Shown: piece by piece, positions 35,017-43,428 of the stretch
Numbering within the stretch: position 1 is the stretch's first letter
Layout of the letters: each line of letters opens with the position of its first letter
Origin: Saccharicrinis aurantiacus
GTDB taxonomy: Bacteria > Bacteroidota > Bacteroidia > Bacteroidales > Marinilabiliaceae
Assembly: GCF_001660705.2 (NCBI RefSeq)
Contig: NZ_LYBV02000028.1
Location: 1-46,171, forward strand
DNA: 46,171 bases
Direction: 5' to 3'
Made by a program: the position numbers and the translations under genes
Notes under the pieces: generated by a model
Database searches by the model: none
What the model was told of the DNA's origin: nothing
The model's input: the letters and a program-made list of their open reading frames with translations, nothing else

Positions 35017-36054
35017 ATGAGCATATTAATTGTAGGGCATGGTTTAGCGGGTGCCACACTAGCGTATCAGTTGTATAAAAAAGGGGTTGACTTTACCATT
35101 GTTAGTGGCAATAAGCCAACGGCAAGCAGGGTAGCGGCAGGAATGATTAATCCGATTGTATTTCGCCGGCTGAACAAAAGTTGGGCAGTGGAGGAGTGTT
35201 TGCCTCTTATGCATACCTTTTATAAGGAGTTGGAGCGCGATTTGCAAAGTGAATTCTATTACAATGTAGCCATATCGAAGTTGCTTAGTCAGGAGGAATT
35301 TGATTTTTGGACGAATAAGATTAGTGAGGATAATTCGCTTACATCTTATTTGGCTGATCCGAGTGATGCAATAAGTGAGAGGGGCTTAAAACCTTTTTAT
35401 GGTTCGGGTATAGTAAATAAAGGCGGTTACGTTGATTTAAATGTAATGTTGGATACCTTGCAACAAAAATGGAAAGCTTTAGATTGTTTTATAGAGGCTA
35501 CTATTAATTACGATGATTTTGTAGCAAGTGCCAATAGTTGCATCTGGAAAGGGAAAGAATATACCAAGGTGGTGTTTTGCGAGGGCGTGGGAGTTACGGA
35601 TAATCCGTTTTTCGATTTAGAGATGATGAAGCCTGTAAAAGGGGAGTTGTTGACTATTTATTCTGAAGGATTGCCTCAAGATAAAATACTAAACAAAAAC
35701 ATGTTTGTGCTCCCGGTAGGTAATCATTATTTTAAAGTTGGCGCCACTTATAATTGGCAAGATTTAAGTGAACGAAACACAAATGAAGCCTTGGAAGAAC
35801 TCAAGCTGAAGCTGGAGAAGATTATTGATGTTCCTTACAAAGTGGTAAATCAGCATGCAGGAGTGCGCCCAACAGTAAAAGACCGCAGACCTATTTTAGG
35901 ATATAATAAACACTTTAGGTCAGTAGCAATTTTCAATGGATTAGGAGCTAAAGGGGTTATGCTCGCTCCTTATTTTTCTGCCCTTATGGTGGATAGTATC
36001 TTGAATTTAGCTAATGTGCCAAATGAAGTTGATGTGAAGCGATTTGAGAAATAA
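35017..36054 (+). CDS. FAD-dependent oxidoreductase of the DAO family
   Basis: A 345-residue flavoprotein. The N-terminal dinucleotide-binding motif is VGHGLAGATLAYQL (GxGxxG at residues 7-12). The DAO-type fold shows SRVAAGMINPIVFRR and the C-terminal GVRPTVKDRRPILGY, NGLGAKGVMLAPYFS. It would oxidise an amine or amino acid with FAD; the substrate is not predictable. Its last 84 bases recur about 2.8 kb downstream (38809-38892), on the other side of a GH82-like gene, as a fragment of a second copy. Confidence 0.87.
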   Translation: MSILIVGHGLAGATLAYQLYKKGVDFTIVSGNKPTASRVAAGMINPIVFRRLNKSWAVEECLPLMHTFYKELERDLQSEFYYNVAISKLLSQEEFDFWTNKISEDNSLTSYLADPSDAISERGLKPFYGSGIVNKGGYVDLNVMLDTLQQKWKALDCFIEATINYDDFVASANSCIWKGKEYTKVVFCEGVGVTDNPFFDLEMMKPVKGELLTIYSEGLPQDKILNKNMFVLPVGNHYFKVGATYNWQDLSERNTNEALEELKLKLEKIIDVPYKVVNQHAGVRPTVKDRRPILGYNKHFRSVAIFNGLGAKGVMLAPYFSALMVDSILNLANVPNEVDVKRFEK

Positions 36055-36131
36055 CTTACGATTATATCTAAAACTTTTCATCAATATTATTACTTGCTAA
36101 ATACTCCTACTACAATTTTGGACTAGAATAA

Positions 36132-36335
36132 TTATTGAGCGCCATAGTGAGAGCGTTTTAATCGATGCTTATAGATTCGTCTATTAATAATAGCAATTAT
36201 TACCCCAGATATTGGAGTTACTATTAAACCATAAATTATAAAATTATCGTTTGGGGTGATAAATATTCCATATACCATGAGGGATAATCCTATTGCTGCA
36301 AGTATCATGGTAATTATTTTTATTGTTTTAATCAT
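36132..36335 (-). CDS. Small two-helix membrane protein
   Basis: A 67-residue protein with two hydrophobic segments (about residues 8-25 and 31-50) and a basic C-terminus (RRIYKHRLKRSHYG). The start is preceded by an A-rich stretch as in neighbouring genes. It is located between the two copies of the oxidoreductase 3' end. No function is known; it could be a spurious frame, but the clean membrane topology supports it. Confidence 0.5.
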   Translation of the reverse strand: MIKTIKIITMILAAIGLSLMVYGIFITPNDNFIIYGLIVTPISGVIIAIINRRIYKHRLKRSHYGAQ

Positions 36336-36983
36336 TTCTTTTAGGGTTAGTTATTATTAAAGTATAGCAACCTATTAGATTGCTTCAACTACAGTTTTTA
36401 AACTATTAATTGAAGTTATCTTCAGAGTATAATTAATTACTATCAATTAAAAGGGAATAATTTTTAAGGTTTTGGGTATTGGTTTGACTCTCATATTTTT
36501 TTAGCTTCTTGATGTTTTAAGCATTGTGTTCATGTGCGTAATAGTAGTTTGCGCTAGTCGTAACACTGCAAAAAAAACAGGTATCGTTAAAGATTTTTAG
36601 TTAATATTTTAATTATCAGTATATAAAAATATAACTTTTATGTGTAATAGCAAGTTGGTGGAGTGAAAATTAGTAGTTAAAAGTAAATTATTAGGGTTAT
36701 TTACAGTTGCTTCCAGTTAATTGTAGATCACAGTACTTGAACTAGAAAACGTATTTAGAATGCAGCTTGAGTAGTTTTCAGAAGAGAAAAAATAGAAAGA
36801 TTATTGATGGATATTGTCTTGGGATTACTTTTTGATTAACGAAGTAATAATATAAGTTCTATATAAATAGATTATTTTTTATTGATTACAATTGCTAGCT
36901 ATGCCAGAATTTATTCTTTACAAAGAAAAACTAAATGTAATATACATTACGCAATGTTATTTCATGATAGTATACTATACAGA
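36336..36983. other. Intergenic stretch, no supported gene
   Basis: About 650 bp of AT-rich sequence without a recognisable gene or strong repeat. Confidence 0.5.
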
Positions 36984-37027
36984 AAAGGCACAAAGAACCT
37001 ATACTAAATAGGGTTCTTTGTGCCTTT
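36984..37027 (-). terminator. 16-bp perfect hairpin downstream of the GH82-like gene
   Basis: AAAGGCACAAAGAACC (36984-36999) pairs with its exact complement (37012-37027) around a 12-base loop. It lies 54 bp after the GH82-like stop; the minus-strand tail is TTTTC. It probably acts as terminator. Confidence 0.75.
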
Positions 37028-37081
37028 GCGGTAAGGATTAAGTTGGTTAATAAAATTCAATTTTAGACATTTAACACCCCA

Positions 37082-38620
37082 TTAAAATGAAGCATTGTAA
37101 GTGTTAATTGTATTAGGATTGTTATTAGATAACGCTGCCGTATTGTACTTAATATTTTGTATGTGTGACGATGGAAAATTATTAAATTTCTGATTATTTA
37201 GTCTGATAATATAATTGCCATCTTTTGAAGTTCCGTTGGTGGCATCAATACTTAATGCTACGGATGGGCCATGGTATTCGAATCCATTAAACATACCTAA
37301 GGAGGTAGTTGGATTTTTAATTTTTGTCCACTGGTTAGAGGGGATGTATTTTAATTGAGATTGTTTAATTTTAGCTCCGTTATTGTTTTTGTAAGTGGCT
37401 GTAATATCAGTAATGTTTGAGTTAGAAAACTGACCTGCTATTAAGTTACCTAACTGTTTCTTAACATATGTATTTCTGTTTGCATTAATGGCTGCCGCCG
37501 ATAATCTAATGGCCCACTGTGTTCCATTGTTGCGTTTGTATGCACTGCCCGTAGTTGCCTTCACTCCAGAAGGTAAGTTAAACTGACTTTCAATAAAGTT
37601 TTTAAATAAATTTCCATTGCTTTGGTTATTTGTGCTATAGGTATTATCCTCGTCAAATAACTCTATAAAACCATGCTCAATTCTCACAGCAAAAGCACAT
37701 CCCGTAGCCTCTATTTTTTGCATTGTAACTTTTCCATTAGTGGTAAAATGCGGCGAAAACATAAGTGGTGCAATTCCTGAAGTACATTTAATATTGTAGG
37801 CAAATATATTACTGATACCGCCTTTCTTTTCACCGTTTTTAATTTCATTTTTCATGGTCCTATCATCTGTTTCACATCTTAATGTAACTCCACCTCGACA
37901 GCTCAGGCCTTTAAATAAAATATTATCGCCACCATAACATTGTATCAGTCCATAACCGGTGTGCGAATTGGTTTGGTTAATATTTTGGATTACTCCGTTT
38001 GACGCCCATGGTTTTATTTCGTCGGTACCGCCAATGTATGCCAAAACAATAGATGCCACTGAAGATCTTCTATCTATAATCGTAAAGTTGTTGAGTTTAA
38101 AGTTGTCTACTCTACCTAATTTAACTATTGTAATGTTCTTATTTGTAAAGTTAGCATTTGATATATCAACGGTAAATCGACCACCATTGCCAACGATGCT
38201 TACGTTCTCAATACGTCCATTATTTGTACTATTACCTCCTAGGTTAAAAATACGGCTTGTAGAGTTCGTTTCAGGCTTAATAATTACATCCTTATCTATT
38301 TGCAGGTGTATGTTTGATTTTAGTTGTATGTTGTTCCATTTATAGGTGCCTTTGGTGATGGTAATAATTGCGCCACCACTCCGGCTTTTTGTGTTAATGA
38401 GGTTATTAAGTTCAGCACTTGTACTGCCGCTAAATGTTACCTTGTTTATATTGGCTGACGGACCTTTATAAAAATGACCATTGTTGTAAATAGTAGGTAC
38501 TGATGTGGCTTTTAATTCGTAAATACTTTCTTCTTGATCGGGGTGTTCTAATTCGTTAGAACAAGATAAGGCTAAAATAGCCACTAAAGTTAAGTAAAGA
38601 CTCTTGTAGATGATTTTCAT
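37082..38620 (-). CDS. GH82-like lipoprotein, probable iota-carrageenase
   Basis: A 512-residue protein. A lipoprotein signal ends at Cys 20 (LAILALSC). The rest is a right-handed parallel beta-helix (about residues 60-400). The segment CRGGVTLRCETDDRTM gives Glu 250 and Asp 252, the same E-x-D spacing that I recall for the catalytic pair of the Alteromonas GH82 iota-carrageenase (Glu 245, Asp 247). The phrases SHTGYGLIQCYGGDNILFKG and NNFTIIDRRS also fit. The identification rests on recollected motifs, not a search. The start is ATG 38620; a TTG at 38626 is less likely. The gene is bounded by an 84-bp direct repeat, which suggests an inserted segment. It would cut iota-carrageenan at the cell surface. 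Confidence 0.7.
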   Translation of the reverse strand: MKIIYKSLYLTLVAILALSCSNELEHPDQEESIYELKATSVPTIYNNGHFYKGPSANINKVTFSGSTSAELNNLINTKSRSGGAIITITKGTYKWNNIQLKSNIHLQIDKDVIIKPETNSTSRIFNLGGNSTNNGRIENVSIVGNGGRFTVDISNANFTNKNITIVKLGRVDNFKLNNFTIIDRRSSVASIVLAYIGGTDEIKPWASNGVIQNINQTNSHTGYGLIQCYGGDNILFKGLSCRGGVTLRCETDDRTMKNEIKNGEKKGGISNIFAYNIKCTSGIAPLMFSPHFTTNGKVTMQKIEATGCAFAVRIEHGFIELFDEDNTYSTNNQSNGNLFKNFIESQFNLPSGVKATTGSAYKRNNGTQWAIRLSAAAINANRNTYVKKQLGNLIAGQFSNSNITDITATYKNNNGAKIKQSQLKYIPSNQWTKIKNPTTSLGMFNGFEYHGPSVALSIDATNGTSKDGNYIIRLNNQKFNNFPSSHIQNIKYNTAALSNNNPNTINTYNASF

Positions 38621-38808
38621 TTTCAATTGTTTTAAATTTTTAATAAGTGTTTAATAGTATGAAAATAAGATGATAGGTGTTTGAGAATTTATCTCTGCGT
38701 TTATTTTGTATAATACTGCGTACAAAGAGGTTGGTGTTGTTGCTTAACAAGCAGGAATTGATGTTTATTATTTAGCAGCAAAGTTAAAAAGGGATGTCTT
38801 TACTTTGA

Positions 38809-38892
38809 TATTTTTCTTCAGTGTTGGTGGATAGCATCCTGAATTCAGTTGATATACCAAATGAAGTTGATGTGAAGCGATTTGAAAAATGA
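38809..38892 (+). pseudogene. 3' fragment of a second DAO-type oxidoreductase gene
   Basis: An 84-bp stretch aligns without gaps to 35971-36054, the end of the FAD oxidoreductase gene. It encodes YFSSVLVDSILNSVDIPNEV followed by DVKRFEK and a stop, against YFSALMVDSILNLANVPNEV in the intact gene. Many differences are silent. No intact upstream part is present. Confidence 0.85.
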
Positions 38893-38909
38893 GGTGCTGT
38901 GCCTTTCAA

Positions 38910-40796
38910 TTATAATACGATGGCTATGCGCATATAAACTTGCCAATTATTATTAATAACACCACTTTTGATACTTGCGTTGTTGTTTATTGTGTACTCG
39001 ATATTGGCATTGTTTAATGGTTCATTAGCTGTTGTTTTAAAAAATACATTTGCTTCTTTAAGGTATAGTGTTTCTTCTGTTTTGTTGGGTGAAAAATATC
39101 CTCCACCAACAGTGAAGTAAAGTATGTTTGTTACTTGAAATAGTACACTAATATTGGCTTGGTATCCATTTTGTTTTAAACCCGTGTAAGCTTTTACATC
39201 ATTTGAATTAAAGGATTTGCCTCCGAACTTAAAATCCTCCACTATTTTACTTTTACCTATATATTGACCATAGTTGAGCCAGCTATATCCTAGCTGAGTA
39301 TCAATAAAAATATTTTTGCCTATTGTTTTAACAGGTAGCCTATAATTGTAGCACAGGCTATAGTTGTTTACAAGTTTATTTTTATCACTGCCAAAGTTGG
39401 AAACATCATCGTAGGTAATTCCATGGTATTTTGTTAGTTTCAGAAGAATAGATGTAGCGAATAGTATGCTGCCAGCAGAGTTGTTAATTTGATTTTCAAA
39501 TTGCAAATTATTGTAGCTTAACTGATGTAAGCCTTTTTGTTTTTGGTAAGCTGAGTAACTAATTCCTGCTGAAAATTCAAAACGTTGCAATACGCTTACT
39601 ACTATACTAGTAAATGTTGGTTTTGGAGCAGGAGCATTAAAAACAGAACTTGTTTGTAGAGTATCTAGTTTTATCACATCAGCCAGTGTCGCGTAATTTT
39701 TCCAGTCGCTATTTGCATAGTTTGTTGCTTCAACGCTCGGAATGTATGAAATGGGTACTTGTTGATCGTATTTGATTTTTTGAGCAATGTTTACTTGTAC
39801 TGAACTCACCACTGCATCGGCAAATGTGGTGTAAATTGAATCATTATTTCTCTTTACAGATTCTTCATGGTGTATTGATTGAAAATAAGCAACGGAATCT
39901 TTTATGGTATAATTAATGGTAGATTCGATGCCCAGACACTTGTAACCAGGTCTTTGAGTATAACGTTTCTTTTCTCGATAATTGGTAGAATGTGTCTCTA
40001 TTTTTATGTAAGCCAATGTTTGTGCATCAATATAAAAGCGACCGTAGTTCTTTTTGATTCTATTGGGTTTAGGCGTAAATCCTATAATGTATACATCTCT
40101 ACCATTGTATTTATCAATGCCAATTAGCTCGTAGTTGTAACTATTGTGCGGCTTTAAAAAGTCAGTGCGTGCTTTTACATCATCTGACGAATGCGTTAAA
40201 TGGATGCCCCCATAATAAACCAGTTTAAACTCTTTAGCTCTTTTAGTATTGTTGTACTTGCGCGATTGGTGCACCTCAATGGTGCCATCCTGATTATTTT
40301 TGTATGATGATTTATAGGCAGTGCCCAATATCTCGGTTAATCGCAAATAATTGGCATTGCTATCCTTTAATCCTTCGCGATAGAAAATTTCATAGGAGCT
40401 AGGTTCTGATGGGTAATTATCGGGTATCTTTTTATAAGCCTTGCGTAAAAAACTACGCAATGTACTATCGGGCATTACCACAACCTCGCCAATGTTGGTA
40501 AAGGATGCTTGCAAGGCAATGTTTGGCTGCTTTAAGAGCTGTTCTTGCTCAATTTCTATGGTTTCGTAACCAATGCAGCTAAAACATAGGGTATAAGTTT
40601 TTTTGCTAGGGATATTAATTTTATAATCGCCATTACTATCCGATACCGTTCCGTTATAGGTTCCTTTTAGGCTTACATTAACAAAGGGAATGGCCTCTTT
40701 GGTTTCCTTATTTGAGATACGCCCTTCAATGGTTTGGGCAGATAAACAAAAGGGTAGGAGTAGAAAGAGAAGTGTGGCTAGTTTATTGAATTGCAT
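38910..40796 (-). CDS. Carboxypeptidase-D regulatory-like domain protein
   Basis: A 628-residue exported protein. The signal peptide ends at LSAQ (about residue 21). An N-terminal carboxypeptidase-regulatory-like domain (IEGRISNKETKEAIPFVNVS, then GTVSDSNGDYKI, about residues 22-105) resembles the start of SusC-type proteins. The remaining 500 residues are beta-rich and probably form an outer-membrane or periplasmic domain of unknown role. Decayed copies of its 5' end lie at 41630-41671 and 42585-42710, so the gene belongs to a locally duplicated family. No TonB box or plug domain is visible. Confidence 0.8.
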   Translation of the reverse strand: MQFNKLATLLFLLLPFCLSAQTIEGRISNKETKEAIPFVNVSLKGTYNGTVSDSNGDYKINIPSKKTYTLCFSCIGYETIEIEQEQLLKQPNIALQASFTNIGEVVVMPDSTLRSFLRKAYKKIPDNYPSEPSSYEIFYREGLKDSNANYLRLTEILGTAYKSSYKNNQDGTIEVHQSRKYNNTKRAKEFKLVYYGGIHLTHSSDDVKARTDFLKPHNSYNYELIGIDKYNGRDVYIIGFTPKPNRIKKNYGRFYIDAQTLAYIKIETHSTNYREKKRYTQRPGYKCLGIESTINYTIKDSVAYFQSIHHEESVKRNNDSIYTTFADAVVSSVQVNIAQKIKYDQQVPISYIPSVEATNYANSDWKNYATLADVIKLDTLQTSSVFNAPAPKPTFTSIVVSVLQRFEFSAGISYSAYQKQKGLHQLSYNNLQFENQINNSAGSILFATSILLKLTKYHGITYDDVSNFGSDKNKLVNNYSLCYNYRLPVKTIGKNIFIDTQLGYSWLNYGQYIGKSKIVEDFKFGGKSFNSNDVKAYTGLKQNGYQANISVLFQVTNILYFTVGGGYFSPNKTEETLYLKEANVFFKTTANEPLNNANIEYTINNNASIKSGVINNNWQVYMRIAIVL

Positions 40797-40851
40797 TTTT
40801 AAGATAAATGGTTGTGTTAAGTAATTAATGTGAGTGAATTGGTTTGTAAAG

Positions 40852-41577
40852 TTAAAGACTACTTATTGCTTCTAATAAATATTCACCTAGGTTCCATACG
40901 TAATCAATTCCAAGATTGGACAGTATATGTATTACTATTGATGCCCATAAACCAATTTTCATTCTAGCGAAACTGAATATTAAAGCGCCTAAAAACTGAA
41001 CTGAAGAGAATGTGGTGGCCATAATGAAAACGAAAACTGAATTTATTTCGAACTCTATGGCGTGAACTAATGAGAATAGAATCGCACTTGTGAAGAAAAT
41101 ATATTTAAAATTTTTAGTCCAAAAAGATTTTAGCAGATCATTAAATTTATGATTTTTATAAGCAAAATAGAATAACGTTGAAACAATCAAAGTAATAACT
41201 ATAGCGGAGACTTTTGCAAGGACATGTTCCATTCCTAAAAAGTGTCGTAAAAATGTTAGTGAAAAAATTAGTATTAAGCACAGCAATAGCGGAGGCGTAT
41301 AGGTGCTATACTTTAAAGGTGCTCTGAATATTATTTCCTCTGCAACTCCTAATATAATAATTTGAAATAGGAGAAAATTTGATTCATTGGAGTTTTGTGA
41401 ATGACCGAATATATCTTGGCTTAATCCTGTTTTTTCAAAGCTAATTCCGATTAGATATGTGATTGCAATGTCTACTAATAGCAAAAATAGAATCCACTTA
41501 ATAACAAGCAATGGTTTTGTGTATTTTGCTATATAATGATGAGGTGATACTATATAATTGGTCAATTCTTTGATCAT
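40852..41577 (-). CDS. CPBP family intramembrane metalloprotease
   Basis: A 241-residue protein with about seven or eight membrane segments. The CPBP (Abi) family motifs are in order: EEIIFR (about residues 79-84), FSLVHA (about 168-173) and HILSNLG (about 217-223), which together form the putative metal site. Related proteins process CAAX-type peptides or give self-immunity to bacteriocins. A short double-glycine-leader peptide gene lies 760 bp upstream on the same strand, so an immunity or processing role is possible. Not proven. Confidence 0.85.
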   Translation of the reverse strand: MIKELTNYIVSPHHYIAKYTKPLLVIKWILFLLLVDIAITYLIGISFEKTGLSQDIFGHSQNSNESNFLLFQIIILGVAEEIIFRAPLKYSTYTPPLLLCLILIFSLTFLRHFLGMEHVLAKVSAIVITLIVSTLFYFAYKNHKFNDLLKSFWTKNFKYIFFTSAILFSLVHAIEFEINSVFVFIMATTFSSVQFLGALIFSFARMKIGLWASIVIHILSNLGIDYVWNLGEYLLEAISSL

Positions 41578-41629
41578 GAGTTTATATTTCTTATGGATAT
41601 TTGAGTATTCCTTTAGCTATTATAAAAGG

Positions 41630-41671
41630 TTAGAGGAGAAAGAGAAGTGTAGTTAGCTTGTTGTAAATCAT
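41630..41671 (-). pseudogene. Decayed 5' end of a 38910-type gene
   Basis: ATG 41671 opens MIYNKLTTLLFLL and then a stop, matching the signal-peptide start of the 38910..40796 protein (MQFNKLATLLFLL). Comparison at the DNA level suggests a one-base deletion that shifts the frame. The rest of the copy is missing. Confidence 0.6.
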
Positions 41672-42285
41672 CCCTTTTGTTTTGACCTTAATTTTAAAGA
41701 ACGTTAAATTATAGTATAGCTTGCACCTTGTTAAAAGTCATTAGAGGTATATTGTTATGTCAAATTAGCTTCATGTTTTCATACAATTCAATCCTAAATA
41801 TTTACATTCATAGTTCTGTCTGTTTAATGCCAAGTAAAGGCATTAGATAGAGAGCGAAAAGATAGCTTTAAAATGACAGTAAGGGAACTTTATAAGTTCG
41901 AAAATATGTGTTTTTAGGCAATTCCAGACATTAAACCTATTTTTTAAATATGGGTGCTGTTGACGGCCTTTTAGACCTGTCTATGCCTTCAAGTAAATTC
42001 CCTTTCTTACTATAGAAAAATGTAAGAGATTGCAAGGCTTGAGTGAGAAAAACTAGTACAGTATTATTATATCTTTTAAGTTTACTTGCTTGAAGTAGAG
42101 TATTCTAAAAGTAATTAGGCAATATGTGATATAATATTAGACATTAATTAGAAATCCAACCCTCGTTAGTTTTTCAATTATATAATCTAAGGCTCTTTAC
42201 CACATACAATATGTAATATTTGCCTACAGCTAACTTCTTTGCGTTTATTTCTTCAAGTTTAGTTCATTTTTCTATAATACTTATC
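41672..42285. other. Intergenic stretch, no supported gene
   Basis: About 610 bp of AT-rich sequence. A 21-codon plus-strand frame from 41950 and a small TAATGCC hairpin at about 41825 were noted but have no support. Confidence 0.45.
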
Positions 42286-42319
42286 ATAAAAAACGACTAA
42301 CTCGATAGAGGAAGTCGCT
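42286..42319 (-). terminator. Weak hairpin terminator after the double-glycine peptide gene
   Basis: On the minus strand GCGACT pairs with AGTCGT (centred near 42306) and is followed by six U. It lies 18 bp after the stop of the peptide gene. Confidence 0.6.
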
Positions 42320-42336
42320 TTTGTTAAGTTGTCATT

Positions 42337-42462
42337 TTATGCAAAGTAATCCCATACAGCATCTACTATCTTATGAACCCAAGCTGGGGCAGACCCTCCA
42401 TCAATAAGTGTTAATTCATTAGATTTGATTTCTGTTACGTTTAAATCATTTAAATTTTGCAT
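42337..42462 (-). CDS. Double-glycine-leader peptide (bacteriocin/pheromone-like precursor)
   Basis: A 41-residue peptide. Residues 1-23, with MQNLNDLNVTEIKSNELTLI followed by DGG, form a classic double-glycine leader, with Glu at -8, Leu at -7, Ile at -4 and Gly-Gly at -2/-1. This matches ComC/class II bacteriocin leaders. The mature part would be 18 residues, SAPAWVHKIVDAVWDYFA, a short amphipathic helix with two Trp. A terminator-like hairpin follows. The leader implies export and cleavage by a peptidase-containing ABC transporter, which is not in this window; the ABC ATPase encoded upstream has no peptidase domain. The function could be a bacteriocin, a signal or a modified peptide. Confidence 0.75.
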   Translation of the reverse strand: MQNLNDLNVTEIKSNELTLIDGGSAPAWVHKIVDAVWDYFA

Positions 42463-42584
42463 TTTCTTAAGATTAAATATTAATAATAGTGCTTTACTAT
42501 TTTGGCCAAATTTTAAAGCTTTGCGATAATAATATATTATCTGTCCATAAGAATGGACAATGTTGGAAATAATCTTATGGTTAA

Positions 42585-42710
42585 CTAATAGATAATAAAA
42601 GGGGTATCTAGTTTTGTTTCATTGTTTGTAATGTGTCCTTGAATGCTCTGGGCAGATAAACAAAAGGGTAGTATTAAGAGTAGGAGAGTTGTTAGTTTGT
42701 CGTAATTCAT
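42585..42710 (-). pseudogene. Truncated 5' copy of the 38910-type gene
   Basis: ATG 42710 opens a 41-codon frame, MNYDKLTTLLLLILPFCLSA, followed by QSIQGHITNNETKLDTPF and a stop at 42585. It aligns to the first 38 residues of the 38910..40796 protein (MQFNKLATLLFLLLPFCLSA, QTIEGRISNKETKEAIPF) and then breaks off. It lies between the ABC ATPase gene and the double-glycine peptide gene. Confidence 0.8.
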
Positions 42711-42756
42711 TGCTCTTGGTTGATATTTAGTTGGGTAAAATTATTGATTTAAGTTC

Positions 42757-43428
42757 TTATAAATAGTTTTTAATATGATCTGTAATTTCAGTAAACGACG
42801 CGTTGATATCATCCTCAATTAAATGGAAATTATTTTTCTGATATGAATTTGAAATGACACTATTATTGAGGTAGAATATTTTGTCGCATGTATTGGTAAG
42901 TTGCGATGTAATGTGAGATGATATAATTATGGTGTCGTATTGTTTCTTTAATAGAAACATTAGTTCTGAACAAATGTGTTGCGCTTCAATATCTAATCCA
43001 TTAAAGGGTTCGTCTAAGAGTAATATATCAGCACTGGATAGATAGAAGCTAAGTAAAGCGAGCTTTTGTTTCATACCAGTAGAATAATTGGCCGCATATT
43101 TTTTTAGTGGCAACTTTAAAAAGGAATTTAAGTGCTCTAATTTGGTGTAATCTACCTTTTGTTTTTTTGCGCCACATATAAACTCAATATACTCAATGCC
43201 CCTAATGCGCGGGTAGAAATATAAGTTAGAGGGCAAATAAGAAATGGATGAAGATCTATTTATTATTCCTTCATATTTTTCGGTGCCAAAAATGCAGTTA
43301 AACAAAGTGGATTTGCCAGCTCCATTTTTTCCTATTATGCCGTTAATACCCTTGCTAAAGCTGTGCGAAAAGTTATCGAATACAGCGCAGTTGTTGTACT
43401 TTTTCGATAGTTTATTAATCTCTACCAT
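42757..43428 (-). CDS. ABC transporter ATP-binding protein
   Basis: A 223-residue ABC ATPase. The Walker A is GKNGAGKST (33-41), the signature is YSTGMKQK in place of LSGGQ, and the Walker B is ILLLDEPFNGLD. A switch histidine region follows (IIISSHIT). It is short and has no membrane or peptidase domain, so it needs a partner; the gene overlaps by seven bases the end of the upstream membrane-protein gene (43422..44363), the likely permease. This pairing resembles CcmA/YhaQ-type exporters or self-protection transporters. The substrate is unknown. Confidence 0.93.
   Translation of the reverse strand: MVEINKLSKKYNNCAVFDNFSHSFSKGINGIIGKNGAGKSTLFNCIFGTEKYEGIINRSSSISYLPSNLYFYPRIRGIEYIEFICGAKKQKVDYTKLEHLNSFLKLPLKKYAANYSTGMKQKLALLSFYLSSADILLLDEPFNGLDIEAQHICSELMFLLKKQYDTIIISSHITSQLTNTCDKIFYLNNSVISNSYQKNNFHLIEDDINASFTEITDHIKNYL

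Noticed and set aside
41950-42015. 21-codon plus-strand frame in the gap upstream of the CPBP gene
   Set aside because: Very short, no leader or hydrophobic pattern, no start context; chance is likely.
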